This document shows, piece after piece, positions 25,322 to 33,196 of a stretch of DNA of 33,196 bases (position 1 is its first letter; each line of letters opens with the position of its first letter). The notes beneath the pieces were generated by a model that did no database searches, was not told the origin of the DNA, and saw only the letters and a list, made by a program, of their open reading frames with translations. The translations under genes were made by a program, and so were the position numbers. Source of the stretch: Balneolaceae bacterium (GTDB taxonomy: Bacteria; Bacteroidota; Rhodothermia; Balneolales; Balneolaceae); NCBI GenBank assembly GCA_007134085.1, contig SLLL01000117.1, positions 1 to 33,196 on the forward strand, written 5' to 3'.

Positions 25322-27775
25322 TTAATCCTTTTCCAACTGTTTCTGCATTTTCATCACACGGTCAATCAGTTTTTCTGATGACATCCGCTCGCGTAGTCTA
25401 TCCACATAAATTGGGAAAGCAAATGGAGAAAAGCGATCAATTTCATTCAGTACAATTTCCTGAGTTTGAATTCGCGCCAGTGCCTGCCGGAGCCGTGCTT
25501 CATCCAGCTGTATTTGCAACACCTCATCATAAGCTTGCTGAAGCAGAAGATGGTTTGGTTCATGCTCCATAAACACATCAAAAAAGAGCCCTGACGACAT
25601 CTGAAGATGCTTCCCCGCTTTTTGATTGCCTGGGAATCCGGGAAAAACCAACCCTGCAATCTGGCTTATCTCCCGAAACCGGCGCTTTGCAAGTTCGGCA
25701 TCATTCAGCACACCCATGATATCCCGCACAAGGTGTTCGGCGGAGAAAAGATCATTATCGAGAGCTTCTTTGATGGGGATATCACTGTCAGACAGCAGCT
25801 CAAACCCATAATCATTCATCGCGATGGAGAATGTGATAGGCACCATTTTGGATATTCTGTGAGCCACCAGCGCCGACATCCCCTCATGAACATACCTCCC
25901 CTCAAACGGGAAAAAGAAGAGATGGCACCCCTCTTTTGACCACGATTTTTCGATGAGAAACTGATCCGTACGCGGCAAAATGGAGCGTTCTTTCTGGATG
26001 TCGAGTATCGGTTTGATGGTTTCCAGATCGATACTGTTATGATTATCCTGAATGGCGAGTTGTAGTTTTTCGCGCAGCAGGCCCGACATGTTTGAGGAGA
26101 GCGACATACGCCCGCCCATATAGCTGGGTACTTTACTGCTTGTGCCGGATGCTTTTCGCACAAAGGCGGTCATATCTTTGATCTTCACAAGCTCAAGGTT
26201 TCTGCCCGCAAACCAGAAGGTATCGCCAATGTTCAGCTGGGATAAAAACCACTCTTCAATGCGCCCGAGCGTACCGCCCTTCAGATATTTTACCCGAAGC
26301 ATGGAATCACTGGCGATTGTGCCGATGGCCATTCTGTGGCGGCGGGCAATTCGGCGATCGTACACCTTCAGTCTGCCCTCATCATCAGCCTCCACTTTGG
26401 AGTAGTCGTTGTAGCGGGTCAGGGATTTGCCGCCGGTTTTGATGAAGTCCAAAATCCAGTTCCACTCTTCATCGCGCAGCGTTTGGTAGGCAAAGGTTTG
26501 TTTTACTTCCTCGTAGATCTGTTCAGGGTTGAAGCCATCGGAGACAGCCAGCGTTACAAGATATTGCACCAGAACATCGTACGGCTTCAAAATGGGTATG
26601 CGCGATTCAACCTTCTCCTCTTTCACCGCATCTTTCAAGGCGGCGGCTTCGATCAGTTCCAGCCCGTGAGTGGGCACAAACCAGATAGTGCTTGTTGATC
26701 CCGGCTGGTGACCGCTTCGTCCCGCCCGTTGGATAAATCGCGCCACACCTTTCGGGCTGCCAATCTGGATAACGGTATCCACCGGTGTGAAATCCACGCC
26801 GAGATCGAGGCTTGATGTACAGACCACCGTTTTGAGCAGTCCGGTATGCAGCGACTCTTCTACCCAGTTTCGGATATTTCGGTCAAGCGAGCCGTGATGC
26901 AGCGCTATAGTTCCAGCCAGTTCAGGCTTTGCTTCCAAAAGTTGTTGGAACCAGATTTCAGATTGCGCGCGTGTGTTGGTGAAAATCAGGGTTGATCCGC
27001 TTTTATCAAGAATTGGCAAAATTTTTGGAAGCAAGTTGATGCCAAGATGCCCCGACCAGGGAAATTTCTCGATATCATCAGGCAGAACAGAGTGGACGGC
27101 AATTTTCTTTTTTACATCTGATCGGATGATGACGGCGTCATTCGGCGGATTCGTGCCGAGAAGAACATCAAAAGCCTCGTTCAGATTGCCGATGGTTGCA
27201 GAAATTCCCCATGTTTGAAGGGTGGGATTCAATCCACGAAGACGAGAGAGGGCAAGTTCGGTTTGCGTACCTCTTTTGGAGCCAATCAATTCATGCCACT
27301 CATCCACAACCACCGTTTTGAGATTTCTGAACCTTGTAGGGTATCCTTTTTGAGCGAGCAGTACGTGCAGGCTCTCCAGTGTGATGATGAGCACTTCCGG
27401 CATCTGTTTCTTCTGTTTCTGTTTAATGGCGGCGGAGACATCGCCCGTTCTCCGCTGGATATCCCATGGAATGCCCAGTTCAGCAACCACCTCTTGCATC
27501 GCCTTCTCGATATCTTTAGCCAAGGCACGAAGAGGAGTGACCCAAAGGAGCTGCAAGGCGTTTTTTTCTTTAGTGTGCCAGTCATCGGGGTGATTGTCGA
27601 TCCATCTCATCAAAACAGGCAGAAACAGGGCAAGCGTTTTGCCGCTGCCTGTTGGTGCATTTAACAGTCCGGACTTACGGCTGGAAAAGGCATTCTGTAC
27701 CTGCAATTGCCAATCAAACAGATGCCATCCCTTGCTTTCAAGCCATTTTTCTATGTGCTGAGTTGATTGACGCAT
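25322..27775 (-). CDS. Lhr-Core type ATP-dependent DNA helicase (ligase-associated DEXH helicase)
   Basis: 817 residues, the size of Lhr-Core helicases rather than full-length Lhr (about 1500). The N-terminal RecA domain has Walker A APTGSGKT (40-47), PLRALA (81-86), DEWH (158-161) and SAT (192-194). RecA domain 2 has FTNTRAQSE, CTSSLDLGVDF and FIQRAGRSGHQPG (motif VI). The rest is a winged-helix and beta-barrel region typical of the family. It is a 3'-5' translocase that unwinds DNA or RNA:DNA hybrids in repair. It is the first gene of a cluster with PdeM (4-base gap) and a small membrane protein (another 4-base gap). The upstream spacer is 358 bases. Confidence 0.92.
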   Translation of the reverse strand: MRQSTQHIEKWLESKGWHLFDWQLQVQNAFSSRKSGLLNAPTGSGKTLALFLPVLMRWIDNHPDDWHTKEKNALQLLWVTPLRALAKDIEKAMQEVVAELGIPWDIQRRTGDVSAAIKQKQKKQMPEVLIITLESLHVLLAQKGYPTRFRNLKTVVVDEWHELIGSKRGTQTELALSRLRGLNPTLQTWGISATIGNLNEAFDVLLGTNPPNDAVIIRSDVKKKIAVHSVLPDDIEKFPWSGHLGINLLPKILPILDKSGSTLIFTNTRAQSEIWFQQLLEAKPELAGTIALHHGSLDRNIRNWVEESLHTGLLKTVVCTSSLDLGVDFTPVDTVIQIGSPKGVARFIQRAGRSGHQPGSTSTIWFVPTHGLELIEAAALKDAVKEEKVESRIPILKPYDVLVQYLVTLAVSDGFNPEQIYEEVKQTFAYQTLRDEEWNWILDFIKTGGKSLTRYNDYSKVEADDEGRLKVYDRRIARRHRMAIGTIASDSMLRVKYLKGGTLGRIEEWFLSQLNIGDTFWFAGRNLELVKIKDMTAFVRKASGTSSKVPSYMGGRMSLSSNMSGLLREKLQLAIQDNHNSIDLETIKPILDIQKERSILPRTDQFLIEKSWSKEGCHLFFFPFEGRYVHEGMSALVAHRISKMVPITFSIAMNDYGFELLSDSDIPIKEALDNDLFSAEHLVRDIMGVLNDAELAKRRFREISQIAGLVFPGFPGNQKAGKHLQMSSGLFFDVFMEHEPNHLLLQQAYDEVLQIQLDEARLRQALARIQTQEIVLNEIDRFSPFAFPIYVDRLRERMSSEKLIDRVMKMQKQLEKD

Positions 27776-28133
27776 TAAGAAATTTCAGAGGAATCGGTGT
27801 ATTTCATCACAGATAGTATACATGTTGGGTTATATCTGTTGAACCGCAATTCACTAAAGTGCGTTTGTATCAATTCAAAAAGCTAATCTAATTTGTTAAA
27901 TATGAGCACCAAAGCTGAAAATGCTGTTTGGGAAAAGCATTTTTTTACCATAACTGCTTTAAATGGATAGCATTTTTTAATAAGAATTGCTTTAAGTGAA
28001 AAACAGTTTTGAGACAAAATTGTGGATGCGGTTCCAAATTGATGGTTTTTTAAATTTTTTCTTGAATGTTGTATCAAAAAACATCAACATAAAGGGCTCG
28101 ATAAATACCAACTAACATAACATGTGATTCAAT
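27776..28133. other. Divergent intergenic region upstream of acs and the helicase
   Basis: 358 AT-rich bases between the divergent Lhr-Core and acs genes, so promoters for both should lie here. It contains an imperfect 33-base tandem repeat at 27936-28001. No credible gene is present; a 64-codon minus-strand ORF (27883-28077) simply translates the repeat. I cannot fix a promoter. Confidence 0.5.
27936..28001. repeat. Imperfect 33-base tandem repeat upstream of acs
   Basis: Two adjacent copies, 27936-27968 and 27969-28001, share AGCATTTTTT at the start and GCTTTAA near the end, with about three-quarters of positions matching. It lies about 130-200 bases upstream of acs and could be a paired regulator-binding region or a slippage duplication. 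Confidence 0.55.
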
Positions 28134-30032
28134 ATGTGGCTTAATATCAAATCCTTCGAAGAATACAATAAAATCTATAAACAGAGCGAAAAAGATCGCC
28201 TGAAATTTTGGGAACATGAAGCAGGGACATTTTACTGGCGAAAAAGCTGGGATAAGATACATTCTGGAGGGTTTGAAAAAGGGGATATCAAATGGTTTGA
28301 AGGCGGCAAGCTAAACATTACGGAGAATGCGCTCGATCGCCATCTCAATTCTATCGGTAATAAAACGGCATTTATTTTTGAGCCCAACCACCCCGATAGT
28401 TTTCGAAGAACTATCACCTACCGGCAGCTCTACGAAGATGTTTGCCGTTTTTCGAATGTGCTTGAAGAGAAGGGCGTTAAAAAAGGGGACAGAGTCTGTA
28501 TCTACATGGCTATGACGCCGGAGCTTATTATTTCGGCATTGGCTTGCGCACGGATTGGTGCGGTTCATTCCATCGTGTTTGCAGGGTTTTCGGCGCAGTC
28601 TCTTGCGGAGCGCATCCAGGATTGCGACGCCAAGATGCTGATAACCAACGATGGCCTTCGCCGCGGCGACAAGCACGTTCCCCTGAAAGATATTTCTGAT
28701 GAAGCCCTTAAAGAGTGCCCATCCGTTAAGAATGTAATAGTTTGCCAGCGCACCAACCGTGATATCGATTGGGTTGAGGGCCGCGATGAGTGGTGGCATA
28801 TGCTTATCCGGAATGCATCGAAAGAGCACAAAGCTGTGGAGATGGATGCAGAAGATCCGCTTTTCATCCTCTATACATCCGGTTCAACCGGAAAGCCAAA
28901 AGGGGTGATGCACACTTGCGGCGGTTATATGGTGTATACCAGCTACACGTTCAGGAATGTGTTTCAGGTATCGGAAGAGGATGTGTATTGGTGTACCGCC
29001 GATGCCGGGTGGATTACAGGCCACTCTTACATTATTTATGGCCCGCTGTTTAATGGTGCAACCGGAATTATTTTTGAAGGTGTGCCGAACTATCCTGATG
29101 CCGGCCGTTTCTGGGAAGTGGTGGAGAAGTACAAAGTAACGCATTTCTACACGGCACCAACAGCCATCCGGGCATTGATGAGCTACGATATTAAATATGT
29201 TCAAAAGTATGATTTGAGCTCACTTAAGGTACTTGGTTCTGTGGGTGAACCCATCAACGAAGAGGCGTGGCACTGGTATAACGACCATATTGGAGGCGGA
29301 AAATGCCCCATCGTAGATACCTGGTGGCAGACAGAAACCGGTGGAATTATGATATCACCATTGGCTGGAATCACACCTACCAAGCCCGGCTTTGCTACAT
29401 TGCCACTTCCCGGAATTTTTCCCATGCTGATGGATGAAAACGGAAAGGAGATACAGGGCAACGGAGTGAGCGGAAATCTCTGCATTAAGCACCCCTGGCC
29501 GGGAATTGCACGCACTGTTTGGGGCGATCATGAGCGGTACCTGAAAACCTATATGAGTGCTTACAAAGGTTTTTATTTTACGGGTGATGGATGCCGCCGC
29601 GATCCCGAAGGCTACTATCGAATTACCGGCCGGGTGGATGATGTACTGAACGTATCGGGCCACAGGCTTGGAACAGCTGAGATTGAGAATGCTATCAACG
29701 AGCACCCGAATATTGTGGAATCGGCCGTGGTTGGTTATCCGCATGATATTAAAGGCCAGGGTATATTTGCCTTTATGATTTGCGAAAATGAGCCAGCTGA
29801 CCCTAAGGCATTCAAGAAGGAGATTCATGATGTGATAACAAAAATCATCGGGCCGATTGCCAAGCCCGATAAAATTCAGATTGCTCCGGGCCTTCCCAAA
29901 ACACGTTCCGGTAAGATCATGCGGCGCATTTTAAGAAAAGTAGCTGCCAACGATCTGGAAAACGTAGGGGATACATCCACTCTCCTCGATCCTGCTGTTG
30001 TTGAGGGTATTAAGAATGGCAAGGCTTACTAA
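28134..30032 (+). CDS. acs: Acetyl-CoA synthetase (AMP-forming)
   Basis: EC 6.2.1.1, converting acetate, ATP and CoA to acetyl-CoA via acetyl-AMP. 632 residues, near the family's 650. An in-frame TGA 9 bases upstream fixes the start region and ATG 28134 is the first available. Motifs: YTSGSTGKPKG (247-257, P-loop), ADAGWITGHSY, DTWWQTETGG (Trp and Thr of the acetate pocket), YFTGDGCRRD and the hinge GRVDDVLNVSG. The catalytic, acetylation-sensitive lysine is Lys594 in RSGKIMRR. The Trp in the WWQTE motif favours acetate over longer acids. It stands alone, with a clear terminator downstream. Confidence 0.96.
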   Translation: MWLNIKSFEEYNKIYKQSEKDRLKFWEHEAGTFYWRKSWDKIHSGGFEKGDIKWFEGGKLNITENALDRHLNSIGNKTAFIFEPNHPDSFRRTITYRQLYEDVCRFSNVLEEKGVKKGDRVCIYMAMTPELIISALACARIGAVHSIVFAGFSAQSLAERIQDCDAKMLITNDGLRRGDKHVPLKDISDEALKECPSVKNVIVCQRTNRDIDWVEGRDEWWHMLIRNASKEHKAVEMDAEDPLFILYTSGSTGKPKGVMHTCGGYMVYTSYTFRNVFQVSEEDVYWCTADAGWITGHSYIIYGPLFNGATGIIFEGVPNYPDAGRFWEVVEKYKVTHFYTAPTAIRALMSYDIKYVQKYDLSSLKVLGSVGEPINEEAWHWYNDHIGGGKCPIVDTWWQTETGGIMISPLAGITPTKPGFATLPLPGIFPMLMDENGKEIQGNGVSGNLCIKHPWPGIARTVWGDHERYLKTYMSAYKGFYFTGDGCRRDPEGYYRITGRVDDVLNVSGHRLGTAEIENAINEHPNIVESAVVGYPHDIKGQGIFAFMICENEPADPKAFKKEIHDVITKIIGPIAKPDKIQIAPGLPKTRSGKIMRRILRKVAANDLENVGDTSTLLDPAVVEGIKNGKAY

Positions 30033-30436
30033 GAATTGAGTGAGCAATAAATTTATGATTACAATCCCGGTTAGTTTCTGGCCGGGACTTTTTTATTGAA
30101 TTGCAAACTAATTCAAATCATAAGAATACTTTGCGTTTCCTGGCGCACTTGGCGGTTATTTATTTCTTTGATTTAGTATTAGAAGATTAGGATAGGATTT
30201 TAAACATATGTAAAATTTTAAGATGTGAATTCATTCGGACAGTTTTTCGCGAAAGGAAAATTATTTGAAACCGCCCCCGATGTAAACCTTTCGGGACGGG
30301 CAAGTGCGCGAAGATGCGCCAAGGTTAATTGTAGTTTCTATACCCTAACTTGAGTCATCACTCGGGATATACCTTCTATTAAGTAGCTAATCTTTCTTCC
30401 TGTTTTCCAGAATAGTTAGTTACTGGACGGGATTTT
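30033..30436. other. Repeat-containing spacer after acs
   Basis: 404 bases between acs and a convergent small gene. It holds the acs terminator, then TTTGCGTTTCCTGGCGCACT (from 30130) with following TTGGCGGTTA. A rough inverted relative, AAGTGCGCGAAGATGCGCCA, begins at 30302. A CCCGA/TCGGG hairpin is at 30276-30295. These look like short dispersed repeats common in spacers of this group. No gene is seen. Confidence 0.5.
30065..30094 (+). terminator. Rho-independent terminator after acs
   Basis: TCCCGG pairs with CCGGGA around an 11-base loop, followed by a C and six T residues, 32 bases past the acs stop. Confidence 0.82.
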
Positions 30437-30805
30437 TTATCTCATGAAGTAGCCGATGATTAACAGAATCATGCTTCCAAAAAAGAGAAAGAGGCGGAAG
30501 CGCGTGCTGGTAATCATGTGATGAAAAAGCAGCCCGAAGGTGAGGGGATGATTTTGAAGCCAGTTATAATAGTGATGGCGATGGGTTGCCCCGAGAGCCA
30601 TAGTAACATGCCCATGTAAAATGGTGAGCATGAATGGCAATGCGAATATAATGGAACCCGGCAAAGAAATAGTTCTGCTAATATGCAGCTGTTCGCACAT
30701 CATATAATAGGGCCAGGAAGAGATCAGCAAAATAGGAACAGATAGCAGCCAGTTGATGTAGGCAATTCTGCGGTAATTTTTTTCACTCAGCTCAGATTTT
30801 GGCAT
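30437..30805 (-). CDS. Small polytopic membrane protein, unknown
   Basis: 122 residues with three likely TM segments (about 15-35, 50-71 and 102-121) and basic or histidine-rich loops (HGHVTMALGATHRHHYYNW). There is no signal peptide. It lies 42 bases downstream of the alanine dehydrogenase stop on the same strand, so co-transcription is possible. I do not recognise the family. The clustered histidines in the middle loop (near 64-78) could be metal-binding but may only be a cytoplasmic or periplasmic loop. Confidence 0.75.
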   Translation of the reverse strand: MPKSELSEKNYRRIAYINWLLSVPILLISSWPYYMMCEQLHISRTISLPGSIIFALPFMLTILHGHVTMALGATHRHHYYNWLQNHPLTFGLLFHHMITSTRFRLFLFFGSMILLIIGYFMR

Positions 30806-30847
30806 CTATTTAATTCTTAAAATCTAAATTTCACTCACTACTCTAAA

Positions 30848-32062
30848 CTAAATCTGACTCGCTATTAACACATCAATATCGCGAAATGGAATATCGAACT
30901 GATCGGCCAGGGCTTTCTTTGTAAGGTGTTTTTTGTAAGTGTACGTTCCGTTGCGAAGGGCTGTATTTTTCCAGAGGCACTGCTGAATACCACCCGCATC
31001 TCCCAGCTCAATCAGATATGGCACAATAACATTATTTAGTGCATAGGTGGCGGTGCGAGCTACGTTCGAGGGAATATTTGGAACGCAATAATGAACCACA
31101 TCGTACTTAGTGAATACCGGGTTTGAATGTGTTGTTGGCTCACTGCTCGAGATGCATCCGCCCTGGTCTATTACTGTATCTACAATTACACTGCCTGGCT
31201 TCATGTTTTGCACCATAGGATCGGTAACCCAGCAGGGGGCACGTTCGCCTTCGGTCATAGCGGCGCCAATCACCACATCTGCCGAAGCCAGTGCCGTAGA
31301 GAGGTACTGATGATTAGCCGTGGCCGTAATTATTCTGCGGTCGAGGGCATTTTCGAGGCGTCGTAACTGGGTAAGGTTATTGTCCATCACAAACACCTGT
31401 GCACCATACCCTAGAGCTGTTCGTGCGGCATATTCTCCTGTAATTCCCGCTCCCAGAATAGCAACTGTAGCTGGTGGAATTCCTGAAATACCACCAAGCA
31501 TAATTCCCTGTCCGTTACTGTTGTTCTCAAGATAGTGGGCCGCAATCTGCACGGCCATGGAGCCTGTAATTTCATGCATCATTCGCACGATGGGAAATTC
31601 ACCATCCTCACTCTTTAAAAACTCATATCCTATTGCGCAGATCCCTTTGTTAATGAGTGTATTCATGAACTCCTGGCTTGTATGGCCCAGATGCAGCGCA
31701 GAGAGTAAAATTTGATTTGGCTGCATCCAGCTGAGTTCGGTTTTTGTTGGCGGAGCAACCTTAACGATCATCTCAGATGTTCTGAAAAGTTCTTCGGCAC
31801 TGTAGGCAATTACCGCTCCTGCTTCTTCATAATCACAGTCAGAAAAGTGGGCATCAATTCCTGCATTTTTCTCTACAACTATTTCGTGCCCGTTTGCAGT
31901 AAGGATAGATACTCCGCCCGGTGTGAGCGAGATTCTGCGCTCGTCGTTCGAGGTTTCCTTAGGCAACCCGATTTTTAACGATTGGTTCGATCTGCTTTTC
32001 ATCAGGCTTTTTTCAAGCGTTTTTATGCCAATTTGTTCTGTATCAAAGGGGCTAAGCTCCAT
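30848..32062 (-). CDS. ald: Alanine dehydrogenase
   Basis: NAD-dependent L-alanine dehydrogenase (EC 1.4.1.1), interconverting alanine and pyruvate plus ammonia. 404 residues, with an N-terminal extension of about 30 residues before the KIGLPKE motif (30-36), as seen in Bacteroidota-type enzymes and absent in Bacillus Ald (about 370). Visible are ERRISLTPGGV (41-51), Lys101 (IVKVAPP) and catalytic His124 (ALHLGHT). The Rossmann motif VAILGAGITG (200-209) follows, and NVARTATYALNN lies near the C-terminus. The related transhydrogenase alpha subunit lacks this full pattern. It may feed alanine from protein digestion into pyruvate. It is divergent from rsmA. Confidence 0.93.
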   Translation of the reverse strand: MELSPFDTEQIGIKTLEKSLMKSRSNQSLKIGLPKETSNDERRISLTPGGVSILTANGHEIVVEKNAGIDAHFSDCDYEEAGAVIAYSAEELFRTSEMIVKVAPPTKTELSWMQPNQILLSALHLGHTSQEFMNTLINKGICAIGYEFLKSEDGEFPIVRMMHEITGSMAVQIAAHYLENNSNGQGIMLGGISGIPPATVAILGAGITGEYAARTALGYGAQVFVMDNNLTQLRRLENALDRRIITATANHQYLSTALASADVVIGAAMTEGERAPCWVTDPMVQNMKPGSVIVDTVIDQGGCISSSEPTTHSNPVFTKYDVVHYCVPNIPSNVARTATYALNNVIVPYLIELGDAGGIQQCLWKNTALRNGTYTYKKHLTKKALADQFDIPFRDIDVLIASQI

Positions 32063-32159
32063 GCAGCGGTAGGTTTAGATTCGGGTTACAAGTGGCCGGG
32101 TAAGGTTGTATTTTGATGATTATTTAAAACAATGTACTAAAACTGCGGAAGATTTTTTT

Positions 32160-32939
32160 ATGACAAACCATCCATCTACAAAAAAGAGCCTTGGGCAGCA
32201 TTTTCTGAAAGATGGAAACATGATCCGCAAAATTGCAGAATCCATCCCGGCTCAACCGGATGATAAAATTATTGAAATTGGCCCGGGTGCCGGCGCATTA
32301 ACTGAGGCATTGTTACAGCACTTCACGGATGTTACCGCCATCGAAATAGACAACAGAATGGCGGATTATCTGGAAGAGAAATTTCCCGAGTTGAACCTGA
32401 TCAGGCAGGATGTTCTGAAAACAGACTGGAGCGGGTTAACCAAAAGCGATAAACCTGTGCATGTGGTAGGGAATTTACCTTATTACATTACCAGCCAGAT
32501 ACTTTTTGCCATACTTGAGCACCGCAGCAGGCTAAGCAGTGCTATTTTGATGATGCAAAAGGAGGTGGCCGAACGGATTGTGGCAGTGCCACGCACCAAA
32601 GCGTACGGTATTTTAAGCGTGCAAACCCAGCTAATGAGCACGCCTGAAATTTTGTTTGATGTACCCCCGCAGGTTTTTTATCCCCCGCCAAATGTGCAAA
32701 GTGCCGTGCTGAAACTTACGTTTGATAAAGGCCCGCTCGCCTGTTCTGATGAAAACCTGAAAACTGTGGTAAGAATGGCATTTAACCAACGCAGGAAAAA
32801 ACTGAGCAATGCATTGAAGGGGCTCGATGGTGAATTGCCGGCATCTGAATTCGATTTTAGCCTGCGCGCCGAAGCGTTTGATCCGCCCACATTCGAAAAT
32901 TTAACTTCCCGATTGGAAGAAATGGGATTCTTCGATTAA
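32160..32939 (+). CDS. rsmA: 16S rRNA (adenine(1518)-N6/adenine(1519)-N6)-dimethyltransferase
   Basis: Methyltransferase (KsgA, EC 2.1.1.182) dimethylating two adenines near the 3' end of 16S rRNA in late ribosome assembly. I choose ATG 32160 (259 residues), as the family begins with a short tail before KKSLGQHFLKD. A TTG at 32106 would add 18 residues with no family match. SAM-binding motifs: GPGAGALTEAL (41-51), IEIDNRMA (61-68) and the adenine-binding NLPYYIT (105-111). The C-terminal helical domain has MAFNQRRKKLSNALKG, also typical. It is divergent from ald and convergent with the truncated sialidase, 8 bases away. Confidence 0.95.
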   Translation: MTNHPSTKKSLGQHFLKDGNMIRKIAESIPAQPDDKIIEIGPGAGALTEALLQHFTDVTAIEIDNRMADYLEEKFPELNLIRQDVLKTDWSGLTKSDKPVHVVGNLPYYITSQILFAILEHRSRLSSAILMMQKEVAERIVAVPRTKAYGILSVQTQLMSTPEILFDVPPQVFYPPPNVQSAVLKLTFDKGPLACSDENLKTVVRMAFNQRRKKLSNALKGLDGELPASEFDFSLRAEAFDPPTFENLTSRLEEMGFFD

Positions 32940-32947
32940 GATTTCAC

Positions 32948-33196
32948 TTAGTAATGTATAAATTCGGTTTCTTCGTTGTTAACCCATTGCTTCCAGTCCT
33001 GTCCATCGGTAATCCAGCTCAGGTTAAAGCGAGCCATATTTGCCCCTGACCGGCCTTCATATAAAAGATAGATGTATCCTTCGCTTGGTGTGCCCGGCCT
33101 GCCTGCCGCGAGTGATGAGTAGGCAAACTGTCCTTCATCAACCACACGCTTAACCGGCCAGGTTTGTCCACCGTCGAAGCTTGCCCAAACGGTGCC
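32948..33196 (-). CDS. C-terminal fragment of a GH33-type sialidase (BNR), truncated by window end
   Basis: The last 82 residues of a gene whose start lies beyond the window. The frame is open to the edge. An Asp-box SFDGGQTW is followed by AYSSLAAG, matching the GH33 nucleophile-tyrosine region, and then YLLYEG. These suggest a catalytic exo-alpha-sialidase (EC 3.2.1.18), releasing terminal sialic acid. The signal peptide, arginine triad and remaining blades cannot be seen. It is convergent with rsmA. It differs from the propeller lipoprotein at 5915-7147, which lacks these active-site elements. Confidence 0.82.
   Translation of the reverse strand, partial: GTVWASFDGGQTWPVKRVVDEGQFAYSSLAAGRPGTPSEGYIYLLYEGRSGANMARFNLSWITDGQDWKQWVNNEETEFIHY

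Noticed and set aside
27883-28077. Small minus-strand ORF in the acs upstream region
   Set aside because: Its repeated Lys/Cys segments are only the translation of the tandem DNA repeat.
32106-32159. Upstream TTG start for rsmA
   Set aside because: The added 18 residues have no match to the RsmA N-terminus; ATG 32160 fits the family.

Overview
The window looks like chromosomal DNA from a member of the Balneolota/Rhodothermota-Bacteroidota group, possibly a Balneolia relative such as Rhodohalobacter or Gracilimonas. This is inferred from the alanine dehydrogenase with its N-terminal extension, the large insertion in signal peptidase I, weak or absent Shine-Dalgarno sequences, many exported hydrolases with Bacteroidota-type signal peptides, and overall protein character. 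No 16S rRNA gene or other decisive marker is present. I saw no rRNA or tRNA gene, CRISPR array, prophage or insertion sequence.

Layout. 1-3476 (+): lepA (5' end cut by the window), a small exported protein and lepB, apparently co-transcribed. 3477-3749 holds a repeat-rich spacer, possibly a MITE-like element. 3750-5702 (-): an ABC-F ATPase. 5915-8461 (+): a beta-propeller (sialidase-like) lipoprotein and a secreted M19 dipeptidase. 8667-9575 (-): an uncharacterised two-TM protein. 9763-11779 (+): a two-gene aromatic unit, maleylacetate reductase plus a hydroquinone-type ring-cleavage dioxygenase. 11813-15919 (-): an M28 peptidase and lysA, a terminator, then an RhlE-like helicase. 16268-19993 (+): a trypsin-like protease lipoprotein and a large CPA2 antiporter carrying UspA-like domains and a degenerate PTS EIIA-like domain. 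20050-20708 (+): a VapBC-type toxin-antitoxin pair. 20710-21963 (-): hisS. 22188-23873 (+): an exported M1 metallopeptidase. 24060-27775 (-): a tight cluster of an Lhr-Core type helicase, PdeM nuclease and a small membrane protein. 28134-30032 (+): acs with a clear terminator. 30437-32062 (-): a small membrane protein and alanine dehydrogenase. 32160-32939 (+): rsmA. 32948-33196 (-): the C-terminal end of a GH33-type sialidase.

Taken together the genes suggest a heterotroph that digests proteins, peptides and probably sialylated glycans outside the cytoplasm (M1, M19 and M28 peptidases, a trypsin-like protease, sialidase). It would feed alanine and acetate into central metabolism (Ald, Acs) and could use hydroquinone-like aromatics. 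Most genes are ordinary housekeeping or catabolic genes. I found no convincing wholly new system. The points most worth a second look are the antiporter-USP-EIIA fusion with a replaced phospho-acceptor, the Lhr-Core/PdeM/membrane-protein operon without ligase or exonuclease partners, the hydroquinone cleavage pair, the Cys-motif propeller lipoprotein, and a family of short intergenic repeats.
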